Shown piece by piece: positions 8,349-17,264 of a DNA stretch of 64,000 bases. Numbering within the stretch: the stretch's first letter is position 1; each line of letters opens with the position of its first letter. Both the position numbers and the translations under genes were made by a program. Under the pieces are notes generated by a model. That model searched no databases. It was not told the DNA's origin and was given only the letters and a program-made list of their open reading frames with translations. This DNA comes from Sulfurimicrobium lacus (lineage in GTDB: Bacteria; Pseudomonadota; Gammaproteobacteria; Burkholderiales; Sulfuricellaceae), in NCBI RefSeq assembly GCF_011764585.1, contig NZ_AP022853.1, positions 62,001 to 126,000 of the forward strand, in the 5' to 3' direction.

Positions 8349-8456
8349 TCAGTGTTTTTCCTGCTCCTGAGCCTCCCTTGATTCGAGCCACAAGACGTTG
8401 ATCACGGCGAAAAGTACAGCAAAGCCCAAGCCCAGAACCCAAGTGAAATACCACAT
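8349..8456 (-). CDS. cydX: Cytochrome bd small subunit CydX
   Basis: This 35-residue single-helix protein begins MWYFTWVLGLG and ends in charged residues (EAQEQEKH), the recognisable CydX/YbgT pattern. CydX stabilises haem binding and activity of the cytochrome bd quinol oxidase. It lies 14 bp after cydB with AAAGGGG before the ATG at 8454-8456. It is too short for most gene finders and is hidden inside a longer frame. Confidence 0.92.
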   Translation of the reverse strand: MWYFTWVLGLGFAVLFAVINVLWLESREAQEQEKH

Positions 8457-8470
8457 ATTTGACCCCTTTC

Positions 8471-9610
8471 TCAGTAAAGAACCTTGTCGTTGGCGCGGAT
8501 GAATTCGTCGGTCACCTTGCCGCGCATCACCCGGTAGGCCCAGCCGGTGTAGGCCAGCACCATGGGCGTGAAGATGAGAGCCACCCAGAACATCACCCAC
8601 AGGGTGTAGTGGCTGGACACCGCGTCCCAGGCCGTGATGCTGGAGCGGGGGTCGGACGAGGACGGCATGATGAAGGGGAACAGGGATACCCCGGCGGTGC
8701 CGATGATGCCGAGGCAGGCCAGCGACGAGCCGACGAAGGCGAGCAGGTTCCTGCCCGCGCGCACCATGAGCACGGCGAGCAGCGCGCCCCCCAGGCCGAT
8801 GGCGGGCACCAGCCACAGCAACGGGATTTTGCCGTAGTTGGCGAGCCAGCCGCCGGGAACGCGGCCGACTTCCTTCATCAGCGGGTTCATGGCCGCATTG
8901 GTGTCGATGGCCGAAGTGATTACATAGCCTTCCATGCCGGAGACCCAGACGCCCGCACCCGCAAAGCCCGCGATCAGCAGCACGCCGAATAGCGTGGCGG
9001 CATTCCTGGCCCTTGCCTGCAAGGGGCCTTCAGTGCGATGCGCCAGGAAGGTGGCGCCTTGCAGGGTTAGCATGGCGACGCTGACCACCCCGGTCAGCAA
9101 GGCGAAGGGGTTGAGCACCAATGCCCAGAAGCTGCCGGTGTAAAACGAGCGCATCGATTCGTCGAAGTGGAACGGCACGCCCTGCAGGAGATTGCCGAAA
9201 GCCACGCCGAATACCAGTGCGGGTACCGCGCTGCCGGCAAACAGGCCCCAGTCCCAGAAACTGCGCCAGGCAGGATTGGGCAGTTTGGAGCGGTAATCGA
9301 AACCGACCGGGCGGAAGAACAGTGCGAACAGCACCAGCAGCAAGGCCCAGTACATGCCGGAGAAGGCGGTGGCATAGACTACCGGCCAGGCGGCGAAAAT
9401 GGCGCCGCCGGCGGTGATGAACCACACCTGGTTGCCGTCCCAGTGGGGCGCGACGGTGTTGATCATCACGCGCCGTTCGACATCGTTCTTTCCCAGGAAC
9501 GGGAGCAGTATGCCCACCCCCATGTCGTGGCCGTCCATGATGGCGAAGCCGATGAGCAGTACGCCCACCAGCAGCCACCAGATAAGTTTCAGGGTTTCGT
9601 AATCCAGCAT
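8471..9610 (-). CDS. cydB: Cytochrome bd quinol oxidase subunit II
   Basis: The 379-residue product matches CydB in length and sequence, from 'YETLKLIWWLLVGVLLIGFA' at the N-terminus through GHDMGVGILLPFLG to the late helix before KVTDEF. It has eight or nine membrane helices and pairs with CydA to reduce oxygen with ubiquinol at high affinity. AAGGA precedes the ATG. It sits between cydA (19 bp upstream) and cydX in the operon cydP-cydA-cydB-cydX. Confidence 0.97.
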   Translation of the reverse strand: MLDYETLKLIWWLLVGVLLIGFAIMDGHDMGVGILLPFLGKNDVERRVMINTVAPHWDGNQVWFITAGGAIFAAWPVVYATAFSGMYWALLLVLFALFFRPVGFDYRSKLPNPAWRSFWDWGLFAGSAVPALVFGVAFGNLLQGVPFHFDESMRSFYTGSFWALVLNPFALLTGVVSVAMLTLQGATFLAHRTEGPLQARARNAATLFGVLLIAGFAGAGVWVSGMEGYVITSAIDTNAAMNPLMKEVGRVPGGWLANYGKIPLLWLVPAIGLGGALLAVLMVRAGRNLLAFVGSSLACLGIIGTAGVSLFPFIMPSSSDPRSSITAWDAVSSHYTLWVMFWVALIFTPMVLAYTGWAYRVMRGKVTDEFIRANDKVLY

Positions 9611-9629
9611 GATCTCGTTTCCTTTTCGA

Positions 9630-11192
9630 TTATGCGTTAGCGCCGGCCATCACCTGCGTGGCGGCCGGTTCGTCATGCCCTTCCGGACCGCGGCGGGCGT
9701 ACTTGAACATCAGGAACATCTCGGCGATGAGCAGCAGGGTGTAAAAACCCAGGAAGCCCGCCAGCGATCCCCACAGGCTGGCGGCCGAAAGGGAAGATGC
9801 GGAGAGGTGGGTGGGCAGCATGCCGTGCACCGTCCAGGGTTGGCGACCGTATTCGGCGACGATCCAGCCGAGGTGACAGGCAATCCAGGGCAGGGGCAGC
9901 GACCAGAATGCCCATTTCAAGAGCCACGGCTTGCTTTCGAAACTGCCCTTGGCGCTATGCCAGAACGAGAACGCGAACAGCATCAGCATGGAGAAGGCGA
10001 TCAGCACCATGCCGCGGAAAGTCCAGAACAGCGGCGCGACCCTGGGCACCGAATCCTGCGCGGCCTGGTCGATCATCTGCGGCGTGGCCAGGCTTGCCTG
10101 CTCGCTGTATTTCTTGACCAGCAGGCCATAGCCCATATCCTTTTCGTGTTCCCTGAAGCGGGTGCGCGCGGCCTCGTCCTGCGGGTTCTTGCGCATGGCG
10201 TCCAGCGCGGTGACCGCCTCGATGCCGGAGACGATGCGTTTCCTGTTTTCCGCGCGTATCTCGCGGATGCCCGGCAACACCTCGTCGGTCGAGCGCGTGG
10301 CGATCAGCCCCAGCACGTAGGGGATGCGCACCTCCCAGTCGTTGGCCTGTTTTTCCTCGTTGGGCCAGGCCAGCAGATTGAAGGCGGAGGGGGCGGGCTC
10401 GCTTTCCCACATGGCTTCGATGGCAGCCAGTTTGGATTTCTGGCTCTCGGACACGGCGTAGCCGGATTCGTCTCCCAGCACGATCACGGACAGCGCCGAG
10501 GCCAGGCCGAAGGCGGCGGCGATGCGGAAGGAGCGGCGCGCGAATTCCAGGTGCCGGCCCTTCATCAGGTACCAGGAGGAAATCGCCAGCACGAAGATGG
10601 AGCCGGTGACATAACCCGCCGAGACGGTATGCACGAACTTGGCCTGTGCCGCGGGATTGAACACCAGCGCCCAGAAGTCGTGCAGTTCCATGCGCATGGT
10701 GACGGGGTTGAACGCGGAGCCCACCGGGTCCTGCATCCAGCCGTTGGCGATCAGGATGAGTACGGCGGAGAGGTTGGTGGCCAGCGCCATGAGAGCGGTG
10801 ACCGACAGGTGTCCAACTTTGGAGAGCCGGTCCCAGCCGAAAAAGAACAGCCCCGCCATAGTGGATTCCAGGAAGAAGGCCATCAGTCCCTCGATGGCCA
10901 GCGGCGCGCCAAAGATGTCGCCTACGTAATGGGAGTAATAGGCCCAGTTGGTGCCGAACTGGAATTCCATGGTCAGCCCGGTGGTGACGCCCAGGGCGAA
11001 ATTGATGCCGTAGAGCTTGCCCCAGAAGCGGGTCATCTCCTTGTAGATGGGCTTGCCGCTCATCACGTAGGTCGCCTCCATCGCCACCAGCAGCCACGAC
11101 AGCCCCAGCGTCAGCGGTACGAAGAGAAAGTGATACAGGGCCGTCGCGGCGAATTGCAGCCGCGACAGGTCAACAACGGACGGGTCGATCAT
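9630..11192 (-). CDS. cydA: Cytochrome bd quinol oxidase subunit I
   Basis: This 520-residue protein carries the haem b558/b595/d subunit signature: LSRLQFAATALYHFLFVPLTLG with the conserved N-terminal histidine, and the GRQPW motif of the quinol-binding region. The segment after the sixth helix is long, so this is the long-Q-loop (Escherichia-type) form. AGGAGG precedes the ATG. It functions in microaerobic respiration and protection against oxygen and nitric oxide. The upstream cydP frame overlaps its start by 23 bp. Confidence 0.97.
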   Translation of the reverse strand: MIDPSVVDLSRLQFAATALYHFLFVPLTLGLSWLLVAMEATYVMSGKPIYKEMTRFWGKLYGINFALGVTTGLTMEFQFGTNWAYYSHYVGDIFGAPLAIEGLMAFFLESTMAGLFFFGWDRLSKVGHLSVTALMALATNLSAVLILIANGWMQDPVGSAFNPVTMRMELHDFWALVFNPAAQAKFVHTVSAGYVTGSIFVLAISSWYLMKGRHLEFARRSFRIAAAFGLASALSVIVLGDESGYAVSESQKSKLAAIEAMWESEPAPSAFNLLAWPNEEKQANDWEVRIPYVLGLIATRSTDEVLPGIREIRAENRKRIVSGIEAVTALDAMRKNPQDEAARTRFREHEKDMGYGLLVKKYSEQASLATPQMIDQAAQDSVPRVAPLFWTFRGMVLIAFSMLMLFAFSFWHSAKGSFESKPWLLKWAFWSLPLPWIACHLGWIVAEYGRQPWTVHGMLPTHLSASSLSAASLWGSLAGFLGFYTLLLIAEMFLMFKYARRGPEGHDEPAATQVMAGANA

Positions 11193-11421
11193 TGTTACCT
11201 CCTATTGCATTGGAAAAAAACGGGGAAAGCGAGAGGCGGCTGCCCATATGCGCGGGATCTACCTCGACCCGCTGGCCGTGGATGAAGACGGCCCACAGCA
11301 GCCAGAGCAGGGCGATCTTGAGCGCCAGCAAGATGGTGAGGTGGCGCAGCAGCGGTTTGTTGCGCAACACCTGGCCACATTGCCCGAGCCGGGAAGGCGA
11401 AGACCGGCGTGGATTTTCCAT
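11170..11421 (-). CDS. cydP: Cytochrome oxidase small subunit CydP
   Basis: The ATG at 11419-11421 (GGGAG seven bases before it) gives 83 residues. A single hydrophobic helix follows the conserved phrase KPLLRHLTILLALKIALLWLLW, then RVEVDP and a short tail. This pattern is the CydP family found ahead of cydAB in betaproteobacteria; its exact role in the oxidase is not settled. The 3' end overlaps cydA by 23 bp, making it the first gene of the cyd operon. Confidence 0.82.
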   Translation of the reverse strand: MENPRRSSPSRLGQCGQVLRNKPLLRHLTILLALKIALLWLLWAVFIHGQRVEVDPAHMGSRLSLSPFFSNAIGGNNDRPVRC

Positions 11422-11503
11422 GAACACGCTCCCATTGGGTTTTGTATAGATTCTCAGGCGGCAAATCTTAGTCTGGTTCGGATGGCGGGAAATGTGTCGT
11501 GAA

Positions 11504-11555
11504 GCCGCGCGCGACAATTTACCGCGCCCGTGTCGCGCGGGCTTGCGCTTACAAT
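11504..11555. promoter_or_regulatory. Divergent control region of cyd and regA with RegA-like sites and TACAAT box
   Basis: GCGCGACA (11509-11516) and its exact complement TGTCGCGC (11531-11538) lie 14 bases apart. A -10-like TACAAT at 11550-11555 reads towards regA. The stretch TTACAATTCACC is repeated exactly ahead of regB (12849-12860), so the two genes probably share a promoter type. There is no good -35, which fits an activated promoter. Confidence 0.5.
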
Positions 11556-11625
11556 TCACCGGCAAGCTGGGCAAAACAGCCCGGCTGGTTTATCCCTTAC
11601 CAAAATGACACGCAATCGGGTTCAA

Positions 11626-12180
11626 ATGCAGCTTGAAACAGAGAAACAAAGTTGCCCCAGCCTGCTGCTGGTGGACGATGACAAGACCTTCTGCCGCGTA
11701 ATGGCGCGCGCACTGGTCAAGCGCGGTTTCCGGGTGGTCCAGGCGCGCGACGTGGATTCGGCCATGATGCTGGCCGAAGCCGATCCGCCGGATTACGCCG
11801 TGGTGGACCTCAAATTGCCGGTGCATTCCGGCCTGGAACTGATCAAACACCTGAAGAAATTGGACGGCAATACACGCATCGTGATGCTGACCGGGTTCGC
11901 CAGCATTGCCACCGCGGTGGGGGCGATCAGGCTGGGCGCCACGCATTACCTGGCCAAGCCTGCGGATGCGGACGAGATCGTCGCCGCCCTGCATCGCGAG
12001 GCGGGCGATGCGGACGTCCCTCCCCTGTCGCTGCCCATTTCGGTCGATCGTCTGAAATGGGAGCATATCCAGACAGTCCTGGCGGATAACGGGAATAACA
12101 TTTCCGCCGCCGCCAGGTCACTCAACATGCATCGCCGCACCCTGCAGCGCAAATTGTCCAAGCACCCGGTACGGGAATAG
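11626..12180 (+). CDS. regA: RegA/PrrA/ActR-type redox response regulator (copy 1)
   Basis: Encodes 184 residues from the ATG at 11626, the same length as the paralogue at 14156. The receiver domain has the acidic pocket LLLVDDD, phospho-acceptor D61 in AVVDLKLP and K in LAKPAD. The C-terminus is the Fis-like helix-turn-helix with MHRRTLQRKL typical of RegA. Upstream in-frame starts (11530, 11605) lie before or just after the putative promoter and give extra residues absent from the paralogue. It faces away from the cyd operon across a shared control region, so it likely regulates that operon. Confidence 0.9.
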   Translation: MQLETEKQSCPSLLLVDDDKTFCRVMARALVKRGFRVVQARDVDSAMMLAEADPPDYAVVDLKLPVHSGLELIKHLKKLDGNTRIVMLTGFASIATAVGAIRLGATHYLAKPADADEIVAALHREAGDADVPPLSLPISVDRLKWEHIQTVLADNGNNISAAARSLNMHRRTLQRKLSKHPVRE

Positions 12181-12326
12181 AGCGGAAGCCCGGAAAGGCC
12201 CCCCGACCCGCGGCGGATTTCGCGGAAATACCCGGAAAGCACGCTTCATCCTGCTTTGGCATGGCGTTTTGACCGAACGCATGAGTCCGCCTTCAATAAC
12301 CAGAATTTCCTTTTCAGGAGAACGAA

Positions 12327-12800
12327 TTGGCGTATATAAAATGGACCAGCGACCTGGATACCGGGATTAGCGTAATCGACGGTCAGCACAGGAAAATTGT
12401 CGATTACATAAACATGCTGAATGCGGCCAAGGAAAACGGCGACAAGTCGGTTGTCGCGGAAGTGCTGGAGCAATTGGCTGATTACACGATGTCCCATTTC
12501 GCTTTCGAGGAAGGTCTGCAGGAGCAGGCCGGTTACCAGTACCTGCAAGCACATAAAAGAGTCCATGCCATATTCATCAAGAAAGTGGCCGAATACCAGT
12601 CGAGAATGACCAACGGAGAGGACGTCATCGATCAGGTACTGGCTACCCTGAAGCGATGGCTGGTAAACCACATCAAAAACGATGACGCCGACTACGTTTC
12701 TGCCGTCAGGGGCATGACGCCAGACAATCGCGGCGATAAGCGGAGAAACTGGTTTACCAAGCGCCTGCGGAGACTTTTAGGGTCGCCGCCGGCGGCATAG
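12327..12800 (+). CDS. Bacteriohemerythrin
   Basis: The product has 157 residues with the full di-iron ligand set: H21, H57, E61, H76, H80, H115 and D120 in the standard order. The family binds oxygen reversibly and supplies or senses it. The start is TTG at 12327, supported by CAGGAG six bases upstream and by the conserved first residues MAYIKWTSDLDTG. A basic tail (KRLRRLL) extends beyond the usual domain. Its place between regA and regB points to oxygen delivery or sensing for the respiratory switch. Confidence 0.93.
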   Translation: MAYIKWTSDLDTGISVIDGQHRKIVDYINMLNAAKENGDKSVVAEVLEQLADYTMSHFAFEEGLQEQAGYQYLQAHKRVHAIFIKKVAEYQSRMTNGEDVIDQVLATLKRWLVNHIKNDDADYVSAVRGMTPDNRGDKRRNWFTKRLRRLLGSPPAA

Positions 12801-12848
12801 ATCCCGCACGTGACGATTTGCCGCAGGCCACAAAGCGGCCCGTTGCGA

Positions 12849-12860
12849 TTACAATTCACC
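12849..12860 (+). promoter_or_regulatory. Putative promoter -10 region of regB
   Basis: TACAAT at 12850-12855 lies in TTACAATTCACC, identical to the region ahead of regA (11549-11560). Just upstream, GCCGC and GCGGC form an inverted repeat. The start codon follows 25 bases later. Confidence 0.45.
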
Positions 12861-12884
12861 AGCCTTTTGTGGACTTTGGATTAG

Positions 12885-14153
12885 ATGTTCGGACCTGATG
12901 CGCCCATGATGGCGCTCCCCACCAGCAATTTGCGGCGTATTTTCCTGCTGCGCAGCATCGAGATCGGCGGCCTGTTGCTGGCCATCGTGCTGGCCCGGCA
13001 CGTGCTCGAACTGCCGTTGCCATTGCCGCCGATTGCGGCGGTAATCGGGCTGCTGGCGCTGGTGAACCTGTTTACCTGGTGGCGGCTGCGCCAGGTCTGG
13101 CCGGTGGCCGATGGAGAGTTCTTTGCCCAGCTGCTGGTGGACGTCGTTGCCATTACCGTGCTGCTGTTCTACTGCGGCGGTTCGACCAACCCGCTGGTGT
13201 CGTTCTACCTGGTGCCCCTGGTCATTGCCGCCATCACCCTGCCCGCGGCCTACACCTGGGCCATGGCGCTGCTGACGGCCGGCTGCTACACCCTGCTGAT
13301 GTTCAATTACTATCCGCTGATGCCGAAAAGCGGCGACTTCAGCACCGCGATCTACCTGCACCTCACCGGCATGTGGATGACTTTTGTCCTTTCCGCCTTC
13401 CTTATCGCTTTTTTCGTGGTGCGCATGGCCTCCACCATCAGGGAACGCGACCGCCAGCTGGCCGCCGCGCGCGAGGAAACCCTGCGCAACGAGCGCATCG
13501 TGGCCCTCGGCACCCTGGCGGCAGGGGCTGCCCACGAGCTGGGCACGCCGCTCTCCACCATGGCGGTGGTGACGCGCGAGCTGCAGCGTGAATATGGCGC
13601 AAACCCGGATCTGGCAGACGACCTGCAGCTGTTGCGCGAGCAGGTGGACAACTGCAAGCACATCCTCTCCAGCCTGCTGGCTTCAGCCGGCCAGGCGCGC
13701 ATGGAGGACGCGGCCGGTGCCGCGCTGGATGCCTATCTGGAGGAAGTGCTGGAGAAATGGCGCCTGATGCGCCCCGGCGTGACGGCGGCGGTATCGTGGC
13801 TGGGCGCCCGCCCCGCCCCGCACATCATGACCGACCAGACCTTGAGCCAGGGGCTGCTCAATCTGCTTAACAACGCCGCCGATGCCTCGCCCGATAACGT
13901 GGAGGTCGAGGCGGACTGGGACGACGCGGAAATCAGGCTGCAAATCCGCGACCGCGGCCCCGGCCTGTCTGCGGAAGCGGTACAGCAAGCCGGCCGGCCT
14001 TTCTACACCACCAAGGGAAACGGCATCGGCATCGGCCTGTTTCTCGCCAATGCCACCGTCGAGCGCCTAGGCGGCAAGGTGTCGCTGCGCAATCGCGACG
14101 GCGGCGGCGCCATGACGGAAATCCGCTTGCCACTTTCAAAACTTCAGGCCTGA
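12885..14153 (+). CDS. regB: RegB/PrrB/RoxS-type redox sensor histidine kinase
   Basis: This 422-residue kinase has about six N-terminal membrane segments, the ubiquinone-sensing GGxxNP motif (GGSTNPL, residues 98-104), the phosphorylation box HELGTPL with H217, and a cysteine at 257 in REQVDNCKHIL. RegB of Rhodobacter uses H225 and redox-active C265; the 40-residue spacing is the same here. The ATPase domain has NAADAS and GIGIGLFLA. It senses the quinone pool and controls respiratory genes through RegA. It ends 2 bp before the second regA, forming one operon. Confidence 0.94.
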   Translation: MFGPDAPMMALPTSNLRRIFLLRSIEIGGLLLAIVLARHVLELPLPLPPIAAVIGLLALVNLFTWWRLRQVWPVADGEFFAQLLVDVVAITVLLFYCGGSTNPLVSFYLVPLVIAAITLPAAYTWAMALLTAGCYTLLMFNYYPLMPKSGDFSTAIYLHLTGMWMTFVLSAFLIAFFVVRMASTIRERDRQLAAAREETLRNERIVALGTLAAGAAHELGTPLSTMAVVTRELQREYGANPDLADDLQLLREQVDNCKHILSSLLASAGQARMEDAAGAALDAYLEEVLEKWRLMRPGVTAAVSWLGARPAPHIMTDQTLSQGLLNLLNNAADASPDNVEVEADWDDAEIRLQIRDRGPGLSAEAVQQAGRPFYTTKGNGIGIGLFLANATVERLGGKVSLRNRDGGGAMTEIRLPLSKLQA

Positions 14154-14155
14154 CC

Positions 14156-14710
14156 ATGACCCAACTGCCAAGCACCGATGACCGACCCAGCCTGCTGCTG
14201 GTGGACGATGACGAGACTTTCCGCCGCGTCTTGAGCAAAGCGCTTACCAAGCGAGGCTTCAACGTGAGCGTGGCGCACGACGTGGATGCGGCGTTGCTGG
14301 TGGCCGAGGAGAACGCGCCGGAATATGCCGTAGTGGACCTGAAAATGCCTGGCCCGTCCGGCCTGGTACTGGTGAAGCGCCTCAAGGAGCTGGACCAGGA
14401 AACGCGCATCGTCATGCTCACCGGTTTTGCCAGCATCGCCACGGCGGTGGAGGCGATCAAGCTGGGCGCGACCCATTACCTGGCCAAGCCGGTGGACGCG
14501 GATCAGATCATCGCGGCGTTCGAGCGCGAGGGGGGGGATGCAGAAGCGGAGGTGACAACGCAGCCGCTGTCCGTCGACCGCCTCGAATGGGAGCACATCC
14601 AGCGCGTGCTGGCGGAACACCAGGGCAACATCTCGGCCACTGCGCGGGCGCTCAAGATGCACCGTCGTACCCTGCAAAGAAAGCTGGGCAAGCACCCGGT
14701 TCGGGAATAG
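14156..14710 (+). CDS. regA: RegA/PrrA-type redox response regulator (copy 2)
   Basis: A 184-residue regulator with receiver motifs LLLVDDDETF, phospho-acceptor D61 (AVVDLKMP) and LAKPVD, and a Fis-like DNA-binding end with MHRRTLQRKLGKHPVRE. It starts 2 bp after regB and is the likelier cognate partner. It is strongly similar to copy 1 over its whole length, including the C-terminus HPVRE, so the pair arose by duplication around regB and the bacteriohemerythrin gene. Confidence 0.94.
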   Translation: MTQLPSTDDRPSLLLVDDDETFRRVLSKALTKRGFNVSVAHDVDAALLVAEENAPEYAVVDLKMPGPSGLVLVKRLKELDQETRIVMLTGFASIATAVEAIKLGATHYLAKPVDADQIIAAFEREGGDAEAEVTTQPLSVDRLEWEHIQRVLAEHQGNISATARALKMHRRTLQRKLGKHPVRE

Positions 14711-14728
14711 CCGGGCGCGGTTGGCGCC

Positions 14729-15310
14729 TTACTGTTTTGCCGCGTCTTCGTCGTCAGCCTGTTTGTAGCCGGTCAGCATCGGCCGGATCAGGTCTTCCTT
14801 CTTGAAAATCTTGTAAACGTAGACGGCGCCGACATGCAACGCGACCAGGGCCATCAGCAGGTTAAATCCAAGTTCGTGGACTTCCGTGAACAGATGGCTG
14901 AGCTGGTCCGATACCAGGTGGCGCAGCGGTCCTTCCGTCATGATGTCGTCGTTGGAAAAAAGCCCGGTGGCAATCTGCAGGGCCAATATGCCCAGTAGCG
15001 CCAGGATCATCCAGCCGCCCAGTGGGTTGTGGCCGAGATGGCGCGCTGCGGTTTTGGCGCGCATGGCGCGCGCGTAGTCGAGGGTCGGCCCCACGCCGCG
15101 CAGAAAGTTGCCGAAGCGCGCGTACTGGCCGCCGACGAAGCCCCACACCACGCGGAACAGCACCAGCGCGGCGATGGCATAACCTGTCAGCAAGTGGTAT
15201 TCCAGCAGGTCGCCGCCGATTTCGGCGCTGGCCCACTGGAACACGACCAGCCCCAGCAGCGTCCAGTGAAACAGGCGGGTGGGCAGATCCCAGACGTAAA
15301 CTTTGTTCAT
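14729..15310 (-). CDS. Cytochrome b561-family membrane protein
   Basis: The ATG at 15308-15310 gives 193 residues starting MNKVYVWDLPTRLFHW, the usual opening of the Ni-hydrogenase-type b-type cytochrome family. Four membrane helices carry histidines placed to bind two haems (LFHW, EYHLLTG, TEVHELGF, VALHVGAVY). Such proteins move electrons between quinones and soluble carriers. It converges with regA copy 2, ending 18 bp from it, and diverges from the ABC-F gene. Its electron partner is not visible here. Confidence 0.88.
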   Translation of the reverse strand: MNKVYVWDLPTRLFHWTLLGLVVFQWASAEIGGDLLEYHLLTGYAIAALVLFRVVWGFVGGQYARFGNFLRGVGPTLDYARAMRAKTAARHLGHNPLGGWMILALLGILALQIATGLFSNDDIMTEGPLRHLVSDQLSHLFTEVHELGFNLLMALVALHVGAVYVYKIFKKEDLIRPMLTGYKQADDEDAAKQ

Positions 15311-15373
15311 CTCTTTGTGTTCCGTAAAAAGCGCATCGGGCAGCATCGTAGCCCATTCTGGTATTATCGCGCT

Positions 15374-17230
15374 ATGTTATCACTGCAAAACCTGGTTTAT
15401 TTCCAGCACGGAACCCCCCTCTTCCAGAACGCCACCCTGCAAATCTTCGCCAACCAGCGCGTCGGCCTGGTGGGCAAGAACGGCTGCGGCAAATCCACCC
15501 TGTTCCGCCTGATCCGCGGCGAAATCCGCGCCGACGGGGGCGAGATTTCCTTCCAGCAGGGCAAGACCCTGGCCTTCGTGGAGCAGGAAATCGCCAACTC
15601 CGAGCGCCCGGCGCTGGAATTCGTGCTCGACGGCGACAGCGAGCTGCGCCAGCTGGAGGGCGTGTTGGCCAAAGAGCCGCACGACGCCGCCTGGTTCGAG
15701 GCCCAGCACCGTTTCGAAGCCATCGAGGGCTACGCCGCCCCGTCCCGTGCCGCGCAGCTGCTCAACGGGCTGGGGTTCAGCACCGAGCAGCTGGCGCGCC
15801 CGGTGGCGAGTTTCTCCGGCGGCTGGCGCATGCGCCTCAACCTGGCCCGTGCCCTGATGCGCCGCGCCGACCTGCTGCTGCTGGACGAGCCGACCAACCA
15901 CCTCGACCTCGAAGCCATCCTGTGGCTGGAGCAATACCTCGCGCGCTACCCCGGCAGCATCCTGCTGGTGTCGCACGACCGCGAATTCCTCAACGCCTGC
16001 GTCAACCGCATCGCCCACGTGCACGACCAGGTCATCGACAGCTACGCCGGCGACTACGACAGCTTCGAGCGCGCCCGCGCCGAGCGCGCCACGCAACAGA
16101 ACCAGGCCTTCGCGCAGCAACAGGAGAAGATCGCCCACCTCGAGGACTTCATCCGCCGCTTCCGCGCCAAGGCCAGCAAGGCCAAGCAGGCGCAAAGCCG
16201 CGTCAAGGCGCTGGAACGGCTGGAGCGCATCGCCCCGGCGCACGTCGACCACGGCCACTTCGAGCTGGAGATCGAGGCGCCGGAGCGCAGCCCGGACACC
16301 CTGATCCGGCTGGAGAAGGCCGCTTGCGGCTACGGCGACCAGACCCTGCTCGCCAACATCAGCCTGGTACTGCGCTCCGGCGCGCGTATCGCCCTGCTCG
16401 GCCCCAACGGCGCGGGCAAGTCCACCCTCATCAAGCTGCTGGTGGGCGAACTGCAGGCCACGGAGGGCAGCCGCGAAACCGCGCCGGACCTGCGCATCGG
16501 CTATTTCGCCCAGCACCAGCTGGAGCACCTCGACGGCGCCGCGACGCCGCTCGAACACCTGATGCGCATCGCCCCCCAAGCGACGGTCCAGGAACTGCGT
16601 AACTTCATCGGCCGCTTCGGCCTCGCCGGCGAAGGCGAAGACCGTCCCGTGGCCACCTTCTCCGGCGGCGAGAAAAGCCGCCTCGCGCTCGCCCTGCTGG
16701 CGTGGCAGAAGCCGCACCTGCTGCTGCTGGACGAGCCCACCAACCACCTCGACCTGGACATGCGCGACGCGCTCACCCTGGCGCTGGAAGAATACGGCGG
16801 CGCGATGGTGCTGGTGTCCCACGACCGCAGCCTGATCCGCGCCACCGCCGACGAACTGTGGCTGGTGGCGGACGGTACGGTAAAGCTGTTCGAAGGCGAC
16901 CTGGAAGACTATCGCACCTGGGTCGAGTCGCGCCGCCAAGCGGAGAATGCCGGCAGCAAGTCCGCCCCGGCGGAGAAGCCGCGGCGCGAGAACGCCCCGC
17001 GCAAGAAAGCGCTGCTGTCCAAACAGGCAAAACTGGAATCGGAGCTGCACAAGGCCCAGGCCGACCTGGCCGAAACCAACCGCCAGCTTGCCGACCCCGC
17101 CTTGTATCAAGGATCCGATGCGGCGCTGGCCAACAGCCTGAACCAGCAAAGGGAAACGCTCGAAGCGCGCGTGGCGCAGCTCGAAGAAGACTGGCTGGAA
17201 CTGGAAATGGCGCTGGAAGACGCGCTTTGA
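15374..17230 (+). CDS. ABC-F family ATPase (YheS/Uup-like)
   Basis: A soluble 618-residue protein with two ATP-binding cassettes and no membrane segment: Walker A GKNGCGKST and GPNGAGKST, signature FSGG in both, and two LLLLDEPTNHLDL Walker B motifs. A charged coiled-coil region follows at the C-terminus (KKALLSKQAKLESEL...). ABC-F proteins act on ribosomes during translation. Length and layout suit YheS or Uup better than EttA. The frame extends upstream to 15029 but the conserved N-terminus MLSLQNLVYF starts at 15374. Confidence 0.93.
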   Translation: MLSLQNLVYFQHGTPLFQNATLQIFANQRVGLVGKNGCGKSTLFRLIRGEIRADGGEISFQQGKTLAFVEQEIANSERPALEFVLDGDSELRQLEGVLAKEPHDAAWFEAQHRFEAIEGYAAPSRAAQLLNGLGFSTEQLARPVASFSGGWRMRLNLARALMRRADLLLLDEPTNHLDLEAILWLEQYLARYPGSILLVSHDREFLNACVNRIAHVHDQVIDSYAGDYDSFERARAERATQQNQAFAQQQEKIAHLEDFIRRFRAKASKAKQAQSRVKALERLERIAPAHVDHGHFELEIEAPERSPDTLIRLEKAACGYGDQTLLANISLVLRSGARIALLGPNGAGKSTLIKLLVGELQATEGSRETAPDLRIGYFAQHQLEHLDGAATPLEHLMRIAPQATVQELRNFIGRFGLAGEGEDRPVATFSGGEKSRLALALLAWQKPHLLLLDEPTNHLDLDMRDALTLALEEYGGAMVLVSHDRSLIRATADELWLVADGTVKLFEGDLEDYRTWVESRRQAENAGSKSAPAEKPRRENAPRKKALLSKQAKLESELHKAQADLAETNRQLADPALYQGSDAALANSLNQQRETLEARVAQLEEDWLELEMALEDAL

Positions 17231-17264
17231 TTAAAGCAATTCACACCACCAAGGAGGAAGGCAA

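Noticed and set aside
9609-11285. 558-codon plus-strand frame opposite cydA
   Set aside because: Shadow of cydA; no domains.
15380-17149. Long minus-strand frame of 589 codons opposite the ABC-F gene
   Set aside because: Composition (Val/Gly/Leu/Gln-rich) and lack of domains show an antisense shadow of the ABC-F sequence.
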